6,850 bases of DNA from Phycisphaerales bacterium (GTDB taxonomy: Bacteria > Planctomycetota > Phycisphaerae > Phycisphaerales > SM1A02), in assembly GCA_020427625.1 (NCBI GenBank), contig JAGQOI010000067.1, positions 1 through 6,850 of the forward strand, in the 5' to 3' direction. Every line of letters starts with the position of its first letter. The first letter of the stretch is position 1. A model generated the notes under the pieces. The model was not told where the DNA came from. It did not search any database and saw only the letters and a list, made by a program, of their open reading frames with translations. Positions 1-6,297 of this stretch are shown here, piece by piece. The position numbers and the translations under genes are program-made.

Positions 1-1902
1 CTCGCGTCGGCGAACGCGCAGGAGACGGTCGGGCTCATCCAGGCGGTGCTGGCCGGTCAGGGCATCGAACGCCGGTTCGTGCGCTCGGACCGGGCGATCG
101 TCGTGAAGTACATGCGGAAGCTCGCCGGCGGGAGCGGCGACGACCCGACGTCGCTCACGGAATCGGAGATGGAGGTGTCGTCGGCGATCCGTTCGTCGAT
201 CACCCTGACGCCGGACGTGCGCACGAACACGGTCATCGTGCGGGCGCCGTCCCGCGCGATGAAGATGATCGAGCAGATGATCGCCGATCTCGACGACGCG
301 ACGACCGGGGCGCAGAGCATCCGGATCTTCAAGCTCGTGAACGCCGATTCGGAGGCGATGGCGGGCATCCTCTCGGAACTGTTCAGCCTGCGCCAGCAGG
401 GGAGTCTCTACGTGCTCAAGCCCCGCGAAGGCCGCCCGCTCGGGGACGGGACCGGGGGGACCGGGGGCGCCGGCGGGGCGGCCGCGCCGGCGCCGGGCGA
501 CTTCGGGTCGGAGCTCACGGCGGTGCCCGACGAGCGTCAGCAGTTGTCGATCACGGTGGACACGCGCACGAACAGCCTGCTCGTGTCGGGCAGCCCGACG
601 TACCTCGATCTCGTGCAGGACGTCGTGCAGCGTCTCGATGCGGAGGATGCGAACGAGCGCAACGTCGAGGTGTACGCGCTGCGGAACGCGGTCGCGGAGG
701 ACGTCGCGAGCGTGATCGGCGACTTCGTCGACGCGGAGCAGCGCAAGCTCGTGGAGACGCTCGGGTCCGACCAGCTCGGGTCGGCGTCGCGCCTGCTCGA
801 GCGCGAGGTCACGATCGTGGGCGATGCGAAGTCGAACACGGTGCTCGTCTCCGCGAGCCCGCGGTACATGGACCGGGTCATGGAGATGGTCCGCAAGCTC
901 GACGTCGATCCGCCGCAGGTGCTCATCCAGGTCCTGCTCGCGGAGGTCACGCTCGACTCGGGCAACGACTGGGGCGTGGATGCGAACGTCGACTTCTCCG
1001 TCGGCGGGGCCGACGGGTCGGCCGGCTTCGGGTTCGCGTCGGCGTTCGTCGCCGGTACCGGCGTGCCCAGCCTGGCCATCGCGTCGCAGGACTTCCAACT
1101 GCTCGTCCGGGCGCTGAAGACCCAGGGACGCATGGCCGTGCTCTCGAACCCGACGATCATGGCCGCGAACAACGAGACCGCGCGGCTCCAGGTGGGCGAC
1201 GAGATCCAGGTGCCGACCGGCAACACCCTCAACGCCGACGGCCAGGCGACGAGCGTCGAGCCGCGCCAGTTGGGCGTGATTCTCGACGTGCTGCCGTCGA
1301 TCAACCCGGACGGGTTCGTGCGGCTCGTGATCACGCCGGAGATCTCGCTGCTGTCGAACCGCACGACGCAGATCTCCGAGAACTTCGAGGCGCCGGTCAT
1401 CACCAAGCGCACGGCGACGACGACGGTGACGGTGAAGGACGGGCAGACGATCGTGATCGGCGGCCTGATCTCCGACCGGTACGAACGTCGCGACCGCAAG
1501 GTGCCGCTCCTCGGCGACATCCCGCTCATCGGGGCGCTGTTCTCGAGCACGACGGAGGAGTTCGCGAAGACGGAACTGCTCATCGTGCTCACGCCGCACG
1601 TGATCTACAGCCCGTCCAACATCGCCCGGGTGAACCAGGTCACGGCGGACGAGATCGATCGCCTCACGGTGCCGGAGGCGATCAAGCAGGACATCCGCGA
1701 ATCGCTCATCAACGGGACCGGCGGCATCTACGACGCGAAGGGCAACCGGATCGACTTCGGCGGCGACAAGGCGGACTACCGGCACGACTGGTCGCGCTGG
1801 GACGAGCGCAAGGAACCCGGACCGGACCGCCTGCCGGTGCAGCGCGCCCCCGATCCGGCGACGCCGGACCCGAAGCCCGTCGCGACGCCGGGCGGATCCT
1901 GA
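1..1902 (+). CDS. gspD: Type II secretion-type secretin (GspD-like), 5' end missing
   Basis: Outer-membrane secretin: a multimeric gated channel through which folded proteins (type II secretion) or pili leave the periplasm. The frame is open to the left edge, so the start, signal peptide and first N domain lie outside; 633 residues are visible. Numbering from the first visible codon, three periplasmic N-type repeats each end in a T-N-T/S-(V/L)-(I/L)-V motif plus an amphipathic helix (about 1-98, 107-215, 221-301). The second is interrupted by a Gly/Ala/Pro-rich linker (about 150-171). The secretin core runs from about 304 to 530 and carries the family signature: G481-Q-T-I-V-I-G-G-L489, 11 residues, then VPLLGDIPLIGALF (501-514). 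The C-terminal tail of about 100 residues is charged, then Pro-rich, and could be where a pilotin binds. Type II secretin is favoured over type IV pilus PilQ because of the repeated N domains, but the rest of the operon is not visible. The gene symbol is a family-level assignment. Confidence 0.93.
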   Translation, partial: LASANAQETVGLIQAVLAGQGIERRFVRSDRAIVVKYMRKLAGGSGDDPTSLTESEMEVSSAIRSSITLTPDVRTNTVIVRAPSRAMKMIEQMIADLDDATTGAQSIRIFKLVNADSEAMAGILSELFSLRQQGSLYVLKPREGRPLGDGTGGTGGAGGAAAPAPGDFGSELTAVPDERQQLSITVDTRTNSLLVSGSPTYLDLVQDVVQRLDAEDANERNVEVYALRNAVAEDVASVIGDFVDAEQRKLVETLGSDQLGSASRLLEREVTIVGDAKSNTVLVSASPRYMDRVMEMVRKLDVDPPQVLIQVLLAEVTLDSGNDWGVDANVDFSVGGADGSAGFGFASAFVAGTGVPSLAIASQDFQLLVRALKTQGRMAVLSNPTIMAANNETARLQVGDEIQVPTGNTLNADGQATSVEPRQLGVILDVLPSINPDGFVRLVITPEISLLSNRTTQISENFEAPVITKRTATTTVTVKDGQTIVIGGLISDRYERRDRKVPLLGDIPLIGALFSSTTEEFAKTELLIVLTPHVIYSPSNIARVNQVTADEIDRLTVPEAIKQDIRESLINGTGGIYDAKGNRIDFGGDKADYRHDWSRWDERKEPGPDRLPVQRAPDPATPDPKPVATPGGS

Positions 1903-1905
1903 GGT
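1901..1905 (+). promoter_or_regulatory. Ribosome-binding site overlapping the secretin stop
   Basis: GAGGT begins inside the TGA stop of the secretin gene (1900-1902) and lies 4 bases before the ATG at 1910. It fixes the lipoprotein start and implies translational coupling with the secretin. Confidence 0.7.
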
Positions 1906-1909
1906 CATC

Positions 1910-2485
1910 ATGCGATACGACGACGGGCATTCGGTCGGACGCGGGGCACGACGTGCCGGCGCGCTCGCGGCGCTCGCGCTCCTGGCGCTGACGTCGTGCC
2001 GCACGGTGAACATCGAGCGCAGCGACGGGCGGCCGATGCCGCCGAAGCCGCGCGCAGCGCGGGCGACGCCGGCCGGCGCGATGGCGCAGAACATGGTGTT
2101 CATGCCGGGCACGACGCCGGCGGATTCGAACGGCAACGGCTACCCCGACACGATCCAGGCGGCGGTCATGCTCAGCCTGGGCGACATGTTCGTCTTCGAG
2201 GACGGCGCGTTCGACCTCGAGGTCTATTCGAGCGGCCGGTACGGGACGGATCCGCCGCTGGCGCAGTGGGTGATCGAAGGCGACGCGCTGGAGCGCGCGA
2301 AGCGTCGAACGGGGCTCGGTGATCAGTACTGGTTCTCGGTGTCGCTGCTCGACTACACGACGGATGTGCGTCCGCTCACGGCCGTCGACCTCGTCTGCCG
2401 CTTCCGACCCGCGGACGGACGCCCGCCGGTCGTGTCCGACGGCGTCCGGACCCTCCAGCTCGGGCGCCCGAGTCCCGGTCGCTAG
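1910..2485 (+). CDS. Small lipoprotein coupled to the secretin; function unknown
   Basis: A 191-residue protein. An N-terminal basic segment and a hydrophobic stretch (about 17-28) lead into a lipobox L-T-S-C with Cys30 as the lipidated residue, so the mature protein should be membrane-anchored. Residues 72-80 form a D-x-N-x-N-G-x-x-D loop, which resembles the calcium loops of EF-hand or thrombospondin type-3 repeats. The rest looks like a compact mixed beta domain (strand-like runs around 92-108 and 138-165). I do not recognise the family with certainty. The gene begins 7 bases after the secretin stop and its ribosome-binding site overlaps that stop, so both proteins should be made from one mRNA. 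Several secretins need a small lipoprotein (pilotin) for outer-membrane targeting, and the position fits that role, but no sequence match to known pilotins was seen. The alternative is an unrelated lipoprotein carried in the operon. Confidence 0.85.
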   Translation: MRYDDGHSVGRGARRAGALAALALLALTSCRTVNIERSDGRPMPPKPRAARATPAGAMAQNMVFMPGTTPADSNGNGYPDTIQAAVMLSLGDMFVFEDGAFDLEVYSSGRYGTDPPLAQWVIEGDALERAKRRTGLGDQYWFSVSLLDYTTDVRPLTAVDLVCRFRPADGRPPVVSDGVRTLQLGRPSPGR

Positions 2486-2671
2486 AGATCGGCCGCGGGC
2501 GACGGGATCCCGGCTCGCGCCTCGACATGGTCTCGGTGAACAGCACGCCGCGGTCCCCGGCGGGCGCGATCGTGCATGCCGACGTGCGCGACTCGCGCGG
2601 TGCGCGCCGATCCGACATCACATCGCCGGGGTTTCACTGTCAGGCCGGCCGCCCGGCGGGATAGGTGGGGT
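2486..2671. other. Intergenic stretch without a clear gene
   Basis: This part of the gap between the lipoprotein gene and the next gene holds no supported gene. It contains a 10-base palindrome CGGGATCCCG (2503-2512), too short and without a T-run to be a terminator, and no convincing -35/-10 pair. A 45-codon open frame (2527-2664) lacks a ribosome-binding site. Confidence 0.5.
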
Positions 2672-2709
2672 CGGGCCGGTGATTCGTCGCGTGACGATCA
2701 CCCGGCCCG
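2672..2709 (+). promoter_or_regulatory. Long imperfect hairpin upstream of a secreted-protein gene
   Basis: The arms 2672-2688 and 2693-2709 are 17 bases each and pair along their whole length, with one bulged base on each side and a 4-base loop (GCGT). The hairpin ends 11 bases before the AGGAG ribosome-binding site of the next gene. No T-run follows, so it is not a classic intrinsic terminator. It could be a 5'-leader stem that protects or regulates the mRNA, or a protein-binding dyad. Confidence 0.55.
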
Positions 2710-2732
2710 GACGTTCAACCAGGAGTCTCGCC

Positions 2733-3929
2733 ATGATGTCACTGCGTCTCACCCTGCCCGCTCGATCGTCGGCGTCGTCGATCCGGTGCGCGATGATGCT
2801 CGGGCTCACCCTCGCCGTCGGCGTCGGCTCGGGCGCGCGGGCGAACCCGGCGCTGCCCGCCGTCGGGGACTGGGCCGGCCCGTGCTACAACTGCTACAAC
2901 TACGCGGCAGATCGGAAGACGGCGTTCTTCGTGCAGCCGTTCGCCGTGCGCCCGGCCGCGTACACCTGTGCCAATGTCACCGCGGCGAGCGGCTTCGCGG
3001 TGGCGCCGTGGGCGGGTCCCGCGGCCGGGCCGCCGCCGGTCGGCTGGCCGGCCGGCCAGTGTGCGGCCGGACATTGCCTCGTCGCGCTCGTGGTGACGCC
3101 GCCCGCGACGATCGCGGCCGTCCGCGCCGTGCCCGGCAACCGGTTCGAGCGGACCGGCAACCGGAACTTCCGCGGCGACTACCACTGGTATCGCCTGAAC
3201 GCGAACGGCGTGTGGTCGCACAAGATGGGTCAGACGCCGGCGACGACCTTCGATGCCGCGGGCGTTGCGCTCACGGCCGCGAACCCGCCGCACGTCGCCG
3301 CGATGCCGATGATCACGGTCGCGGGCGTCGCGCGTCCGCTGTACGCGTTCTGCACGTACCTCTGCGTGCCGGCGCCGCCCGCCGCGATGCCCGGCGGGTT
3401 CTTCACGGCCGGCGCGTGGACGCATCCGATGCTGATGCGGTCGTGGACCCTTCGTCGCGCCGGCATCGAGGATCGTCGCCGGGATCTCTCCGACATCGCC
3501 CAGACGGCGCGGCTCCTCCAGCGCATGCCGACGCGCACCTCGCAGGTGCCGAATCCGATGTGGTCCGACACCGGTGCTGATCGCGGCTACGCCGTCGCGG
3601 CCGCGCCGGACGCCGGTCCCGACGTCCCGCCGTACCTTCGCGTTCACGAGGGCGTCGTCGCGTTCTACAGCGATCTCGACATCGATGAGGACACCGAGGT
3701 GCTGTACTACGCGGATGACCGCGGCCTGGAGTCGTTCCTCGCCGACATGCACGCGTGCGATGCCGACCTGGATCTCGACGGCATGGTCGACTCGGCGGAC
3801 GTCGCGTTCCTGCTCGCCCGCTGGGGCGGCGACGACACGGCGTCCGATCTCACCGAGGACGCGGTCACGGACGCGCAGGATCTCGCCGCCCTGCTCGCGG
3901 CCTGGGGTCCGTGCCCGCGCGCGGAATGA
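2733..3929 (+). CDS. Secreted Cys/His-rich protein with dockerin-like C-terminal tail
   Basis: A 398-residue exported protein. The start at 2733 is chosen because AGGAG (2721-2725) sits 7 bases upstream and a signal peptide follows at once: basic residues, a hydrophobic core (about 20-32) and an A-R-A cleavage site at 35-37. The frame is open upstream to 2319, but that part overlaps the lipoprotein gene. The mature domain has C51-Y-N-C54-Y-N-Y-A near its N-terminus, Q-C110-A-A-G-H114-C115, G-D-Y-H151-W-Y-R, W-S-H163-K and F-C207-T-Y-L-C211. I recall N-C-Y-N-Y-A and Y-H-W-Y-R...W-S-H-K as recurring in uncharacterised bacterial proteins. A Cys at a helix start followed by a later His would fit a papain-like (NlpC/P60 or CHAP-type) hydrolase, but this is inference. 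The C-terminus (343-398) has a perfect D-x-D-x-D-G-x-x-D-x-x-D loop at 345-356, a degenerate second loop at 372-383 with Ala377 in place of Gly, and two helices ending in L-L-A-R-W-G and L-L-A-A-W-G-P-C. In cellulosomes such modules bind cohesins; in planctomycetes their partner is unclear. Confidence 0.88.
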   Translation: MMSLRLTLPARSSASSIRCAMMLGLTLAVGVGSGARANPALPAVGDWAGPCYNCYNYAADRKTAFFVQPFAVRPAAYTCANVTAASGFAVAPWAGPAAGPPPVGWPAGQCAAGHCLVALVVTPPATIAAVRAVPGNRFERTGNRNFRGDYHWYRLNANGVWSHKMGQTPATTFDAAGVALTAANPPHVAAMPMITVAGVARPLYAFCTYLCVPAPPAAMPGGFFTAGAWTHPMLMRSWTLRRAGIEDRRRDLSDIAQTARLLQRMPTRTSQVPNPMWSDTGADRGYAVAAAPDAGPDVPPYLRVHEGVVAFYSDLDIDEDTEVLYYADDRGLESFLADMHACDADLDLDGMVDSADVAFLLARWGGDDTASDLTEDAVTDAQDLAALLAAWGPCPRAE

Positions 3930-4064
3930 TTCCGACGCATGCTCATCGCGCGGGTGCGTCGCCGTGCCGACGACGCGCCCGCGCGAGGCGCGCCGGATTC
4001 CGTGCTACCCGTTGACATCCAACGACTTCGATTCGTGTCGTATCGACGGCACTCGGTCCGAGAA
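3930..4064. other. Intergenic stretch between the two dockerin-tailed genes, first part
   Basis: This is the first part of a 364-base gap. It contains the stem-loop listed at 3947-3985 and an exact TTGACA (4012-4017) with no good -10 at the usual distance. Base composition turns from very GC-rich to AT-rich after about 4010. I see no gene. Confidence 0.5.
3947..3985 (+). terminator. Strong stem-loop after the Cys/His-rich protein gene
   Basis: The arms 3947-3961 and 3971-3985 pair over 15 bases with one G-U wobble around a 9-base loop. The stem starts 17 bases after the TGA at 3927-3929. No T-run follows, so it may act as an atypical terminator, a Rho-assisted pause site or a 3'-end protecting structure. 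Confidence 0.55.
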
Positions 4065-4108
4065 AGTTGTAAATTTAGGTAGACATTGGTCTTACGGTTT
4101 GGGATAAT
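4065..4108 (+). promoter_or_regulatory. Sigma-70-type promoter with extended -10 for the beta-helix gene
   Basis: TAGACA (4080-4085, five of six to the -35 consensus) and GATAAT (4103-4108, five of six to the -10 consensus) are separated by exactly 17 bases. TGG directly before the -10 supplies the extended -10 TGn motif. The run AGTTGTAAATTTA just upstream of the -35 is AT-rich and could be an UP element. By my count only 16 of the 50 bases at 4061-4110 are G or C, in a window that is otherwise strongly GC-rich. Predicted transcription start is near 4114-4116. Confidence 0.75.
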
Positions 4109-4118
4109 TTTTCACGTC

Positions 4119-4132
4119 GGCCTGATCAGGCC
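4119..4132. promoter_or_regulatory. Perfect 14-base palindrome just after the predicted start (operator-like)
   Basis: GGCCTGATCAGGCC reads the same on both strands. It lies roughly 4 to 18 bases downstream of the predicted transcription start, where a bound repressor would block the promoter. In RNA it could instead fold as a 5-bp stem with a GATC loop at the mRNA 5' end, which can stabilise transcripts. Confidence 0.5.
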
Positions 4133-4136
4133 ATAT

Positions 4137-4163
4137 CCGTGAGAAGATGGGTATTTTCCACGG
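4137..4163 (+). other. Hairpin in the leader of the beta-helix gene
   Basis: CCGTGAGAA (4137-4145) can pair with TTCCACGG (4156-4163), giving 8 base pairs with one bulged A and a 10-base loop. With the palindrome just upstream it would give the leader two consecutive stems. I do not recognise a known riboswitch class in the leader (about 4115-4293). Confidence 0.35.
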
Positions 4164-4280
4164 TGATGTTGGTCGATATTGGTTCAGGTTTCGCTTGGGG
4201 GCATTTCTTGAGGTTCGGTGCGCGGCGTTCCCGGGGATCCCGTCTTGCCGGCGCCGACCCGCCGATCCAGGTGTCTTGAA

Positions 4281-4286
4281 AGAGGA
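4281..4286 (+). promoter_or_regulatory. Ribosome-binding site that fixes the beta-helix start
   Basis: AGAGGA lies 7 bases before the ATG at 4294. It selects this start over the in-frame ATG at 4147, which has no Shine-Dalgarno sequence at a suitable distance and would bury the signal peptide behind 49 extra residues. Confidence 0.8.
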
Positions 4287-4293
4287 TTTGAAG

Positions 4294-5976
4294 ATGTCAG
4301 TGTCAGTGAGAACGTGGGTGGCTGCGGCCGCCCTGAGCGGCATGGTGGCGTGCCCCGCCCTTGGCGAGGCCGCCGGTACGAACACGTGGTACGTCGACGA
4401 CGACGCGACGCCGGGCGGCAACGGCCTGAGCTGGGCGACGGCGTTCACGAACCTCGACGACGCGATCGAGTCGGCCGTCAAGAACGCCGGTCCCGACGTG
4501 ATCCGGGTCGCGACCGGCCGCTACGTCCCGACCGTGCGTCTCGATCCCGACGTCCCGCAGTCGGCGACGTTCTTGTTCACCGACCGCGACGCCATCACGA
4601 TCGAGGGCGGGTTCCAGGGCGCGGGCGGCGAGTTCCCGAACCGGCGCACCCTCGATCCGACCGAGACCGTCATCGACGGCGCGCTGGAGATGCCCGCCGG
4701 CGCCGCTGCCGGCGAGGCCTGCAATCCGGACGCCGGCGACTGCTTCCAGGCGAACGGGTCCCCGGGCTGCGACGGCGCGAAGTGCTGCGCCTTCATCTGC
4801 GGCATCGATCCGTTCTGCTGCGAGGTCGAGTGGGACGAGACCTGCGCCGAAGAGGCGACCCTCTTCTGCGGCATGCCCGCGCCGCCGAACGTGCATCACC
4901 TCGTCACCGTGCTCGACGGCGGACAGGTCCGCTTCGACGGCTTCCACTTCATCAACGCCGATGCGACCGCCGACAAGGACAACACCGACGGCGCGGCCGC
5001 GTACGTGTTCAACGCGAACGCCACCTTCGTCCGGTGCCGCTTCACGAACAACATCGCCGAGTTCGGCGGCGCCATCGCGGTCTACGAGGACCAGAAGATC
5101 GGCCAGGCCGATCTCATCATCAGCAACAGCTGGTTCGAGGCGAATCACGCCAACCACAGCGGCGGCGGAATCTTCGTCGACTTCGCCGACGCGCACGTCA
5201 TCGGCTCCGTCCTCATGAACAACACCTGCGACGCCTTCCCCGGCGGCGGCGGTGCGATCTTCAACGGCGGACTCGTCGAACTCCAGAACTCGACCGTCGT
5301 CGCCAACCTCGCCGGCGGATTCGGCGGCGGCATCCGATCGACCCCCCTCGCCGACGTCCTGTGCACGAACAGCATCCTCTGGGGCAACGCCGACTTCGCC
5401 GGCAACGACGAACAGGCCCAGCTCCGGTTCGGTGACATCAAGATCGACTACAGTTGCGTTCAGGGCTGGACCGGCGGTCTCGGCGGCGTCGGCAACATCG
5501 ACCACAACCCCGCCTTCATGAATCCCCCGGTCCTGCCCGGCGGTGCCGCGGCGGCCGGAGAGAAGGTCGACCTCCGACTCCAGCCCACCTCGCCCTGCAT
5601 CGACGCCGGCAGCAGCGGACTCCTCATCGCCGACATCGCCGACGTCGACCTCGACGGCAACACGAAGGAGCCGACGCCGCGCGACTTCACCCACGTCCGA
5701 CGCGCCGTGAACAACCCCTTCGTCGACAACGGCGGCGAGGGCGGCATCCGCGTCGCCGACATGGGCGCCATGGAGTTCCCGCCGATCACCGGTGACGTCG
5801 ACGCCGACGGCGACGTGGATCCCTACGACCTCGCCGAACTGCTCTCGCTCTGGGGACCGTGCGGCCTGTTCTGCGACTCCGACATCGACAAGAACTGGGT
5901 CGTCGACGGCGTCGACGCCCGCACGCTCATCGGCAACTGGACGAGCAGCGCTCCGATCGGCCTCCCGCGCCCCTGA
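4294..5976 (+). CDS. Secreted parallel beta-helix protein with Cys-rich insert and dockerin-like tail
   Basis: A 560-residue exported protein. The signal peptide is short, with basic R6, a hydrophobic core at 8-19 and likely cleavage after G24 or A26. The mature protein opens with N-T-W-Y-V-D-D-D-A and S-W-A-T-A-F, the usual start of planctomycete right-handed beta-helix proteins. Residues 143-192 form a compact module with ten cysteines, including C-C-A-F-I-C and a D-P-F-C-C-x-x-x-W-D-x-x-C motif. Parallel beta-helix coils follow (about 205-365), with repeated N-N/G-G-A-I, S-G-G-G-I, G-G-G-A-I and N-S-x(3-6)-N rungs. The closing block has S-P-C-I-D-A-G and D-M-G-A-M-E-F motifs. The tail has one perfect calcium loop (501-512, D-x-D-x-D-G-x-x-D-x-x-D) and one altered loop (530-541, Trp535 in place of Gly). 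Beta-helix proteins are often polysaccharide lyases, adhesins or surface proteins; I see no defined lyase catalytic set. The gene has its own promoter and terminator. A Cys20 preceded by M-V-A is a poor lipobox. Confidence 0.92.
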   Translation: MSVSVRTWVAAAALSGMVACPALGEAAGTNTWYVDDDATPGGNGLSWATAFTNLDDAIESAVKNAGPDVIRVATGRYVPTVRLDPDVPQSATFLFTDRDAITIEGGFQGAGGEFPNRRTLDPTETVIDGALEMPAGAAAGEACNPDAGDCFQANGSPGCDGAKCCAFICGIDPFCCEVEWDETCAEEATLFCGMPAPPNVHHLVTVLDGGQVRFDGFHFINADATADKDNTDGAAAYVFNANATFVRCRFTNNIAEFGGAIAVYEDQKIGQADLIISNSWFEANHANHSGGGIFVDFADAHVIGSVLMNNTCDAFPGGGGAIFNGGLVELQNSTVVANLAGGFGGGIRSTPLADVLCTNSILWGNADFAGNDEQAQLRFGDIKIDYSCVQGWTGGLGGVGNIDHNPAFMNPPVLPGGAAAAGEKVDLRLQPTSPCIDAGSSGLLIADIADVDLDGNTKEPTPRDFTHVRRAVNNPFVDNGGEGGIRVADMGAMEFPPITGDVDADGDVDPYDLAELLSLWGPCGLFCDSDIDKNWVVDGVDARTLIGNWTSSAPIGLPRP

Positions 5977-6037
5977 TCGACGACCGATCCCGAGCGCCAT
6001 GACGCGCACCCGCCTCGATTGACTCCGATCACGACCA

Positions 6038-6074
6038 CAGGACCCCCGCCTCACGCCGGGGGTCCTGTTTCGTT
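6038..6074 (+). terminator. Intrinsic terminator after the beta-helix gene
   Basis: Perfect 11-bp inverted repeat, CAGGACCCCCG (6038-6048) and CGGGGGTCCTG (6057-6067), with an 8-base loop, followed directly by TTTCGTT. It starts about 60 bases after the stop codon. This is the clearest Rho-independent terminator in the window. Confidence 0.9.
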
Positions 6075-6297
6075 CCGGCCGCACCGGGACCGCCGGATGT
6101 CCGCACGGGGTTCGGAATGCGCGGCCGGGGATGGTGTCTCCTTCCGCGACCCGGAGACGCATCAACCCGCGGACGTTCGAATCCCGCGGGCCCGGCGTGC
6201 GCGTTCGATCCGAACCCGGCGGAGCGGGAGGCGACGCGCCTCCGGCGTGGGGCGTATCCTGTGGGTCGACGTCCCGATCCCGTCTCGGAGTGCATGC
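6075..6297. other. Intergenic stretch before the right-edge lipoprotein gene
   Basis: No gene is supported here. It contains an inverted repeat with arms CCCGCGG (6166-6172) and CCGCGGG (6184-6190) around a loop that holds TTCGAA. A second small perfect hairpin lies at 6227-6243. TATCCT (6255-6260) is a weak -10-like site with no -35 partner. A promoter must lie in this region if the upstream terminator works, but I cannot place it firmly. Confidence 0.45.
6227..6243. promoter_or_regulatory. Small perfect hairpin/dyad upstream of the right-edge gene
   Basis: GGAGGCG (6227-6233) and CGCCTCC (6237-6243) are perfect inverted repeats with a 3-base loop, 11 bases before the weak -10-like TATCCT. 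It could be an operator, but short GC-rich repeats arise by chance in this composition. Confidence 0.25.

Noticed and set aside
2527..2664. A 45-codon open frame in the gap after the lipoprotein gene
   Set aside because: No ribosome-binding site, and composition and translation look like random GC-rich sequence.
2576..3580. A 334-codon plus-strand frame overlapping the Cys/His-rich protein gene
   Set aside because: Arg-rich translation without domains or a ribosome-binding site. The overlapping frame at 2733-3929 has a signal peptide, conserved-looking motifs and a dockerin-like tail.
4012..4040. Exact TTGACA at 4012-4017 as a promoter -35
   Set aside because: At spacings of 16-18 bases the -10 position reads TGTGTC, GTGTCG or TGTCGT, all poor. 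The promoter at 4080-4108 is far better.
4147..4293. Upstream in-frame ATG at 4147 as the beta-helix start
   Set aside because: No ribosome-binding site at a suitable distance, and the added 49 residues are not signal-like. The ATG at 4294 has AGAGGA 7 bases upstream and an immediate signal peptide.
6100..6200. tRNA-like T-loop GTTCGAATC near 6175
   Set aside because: The flanking bases do not make a 5-bp T-stem, and I could not find matching D-arm, anticodon-arm or acceptor-stem halves. The inverted repeat around it pairs the wrong bases for a tRNA.
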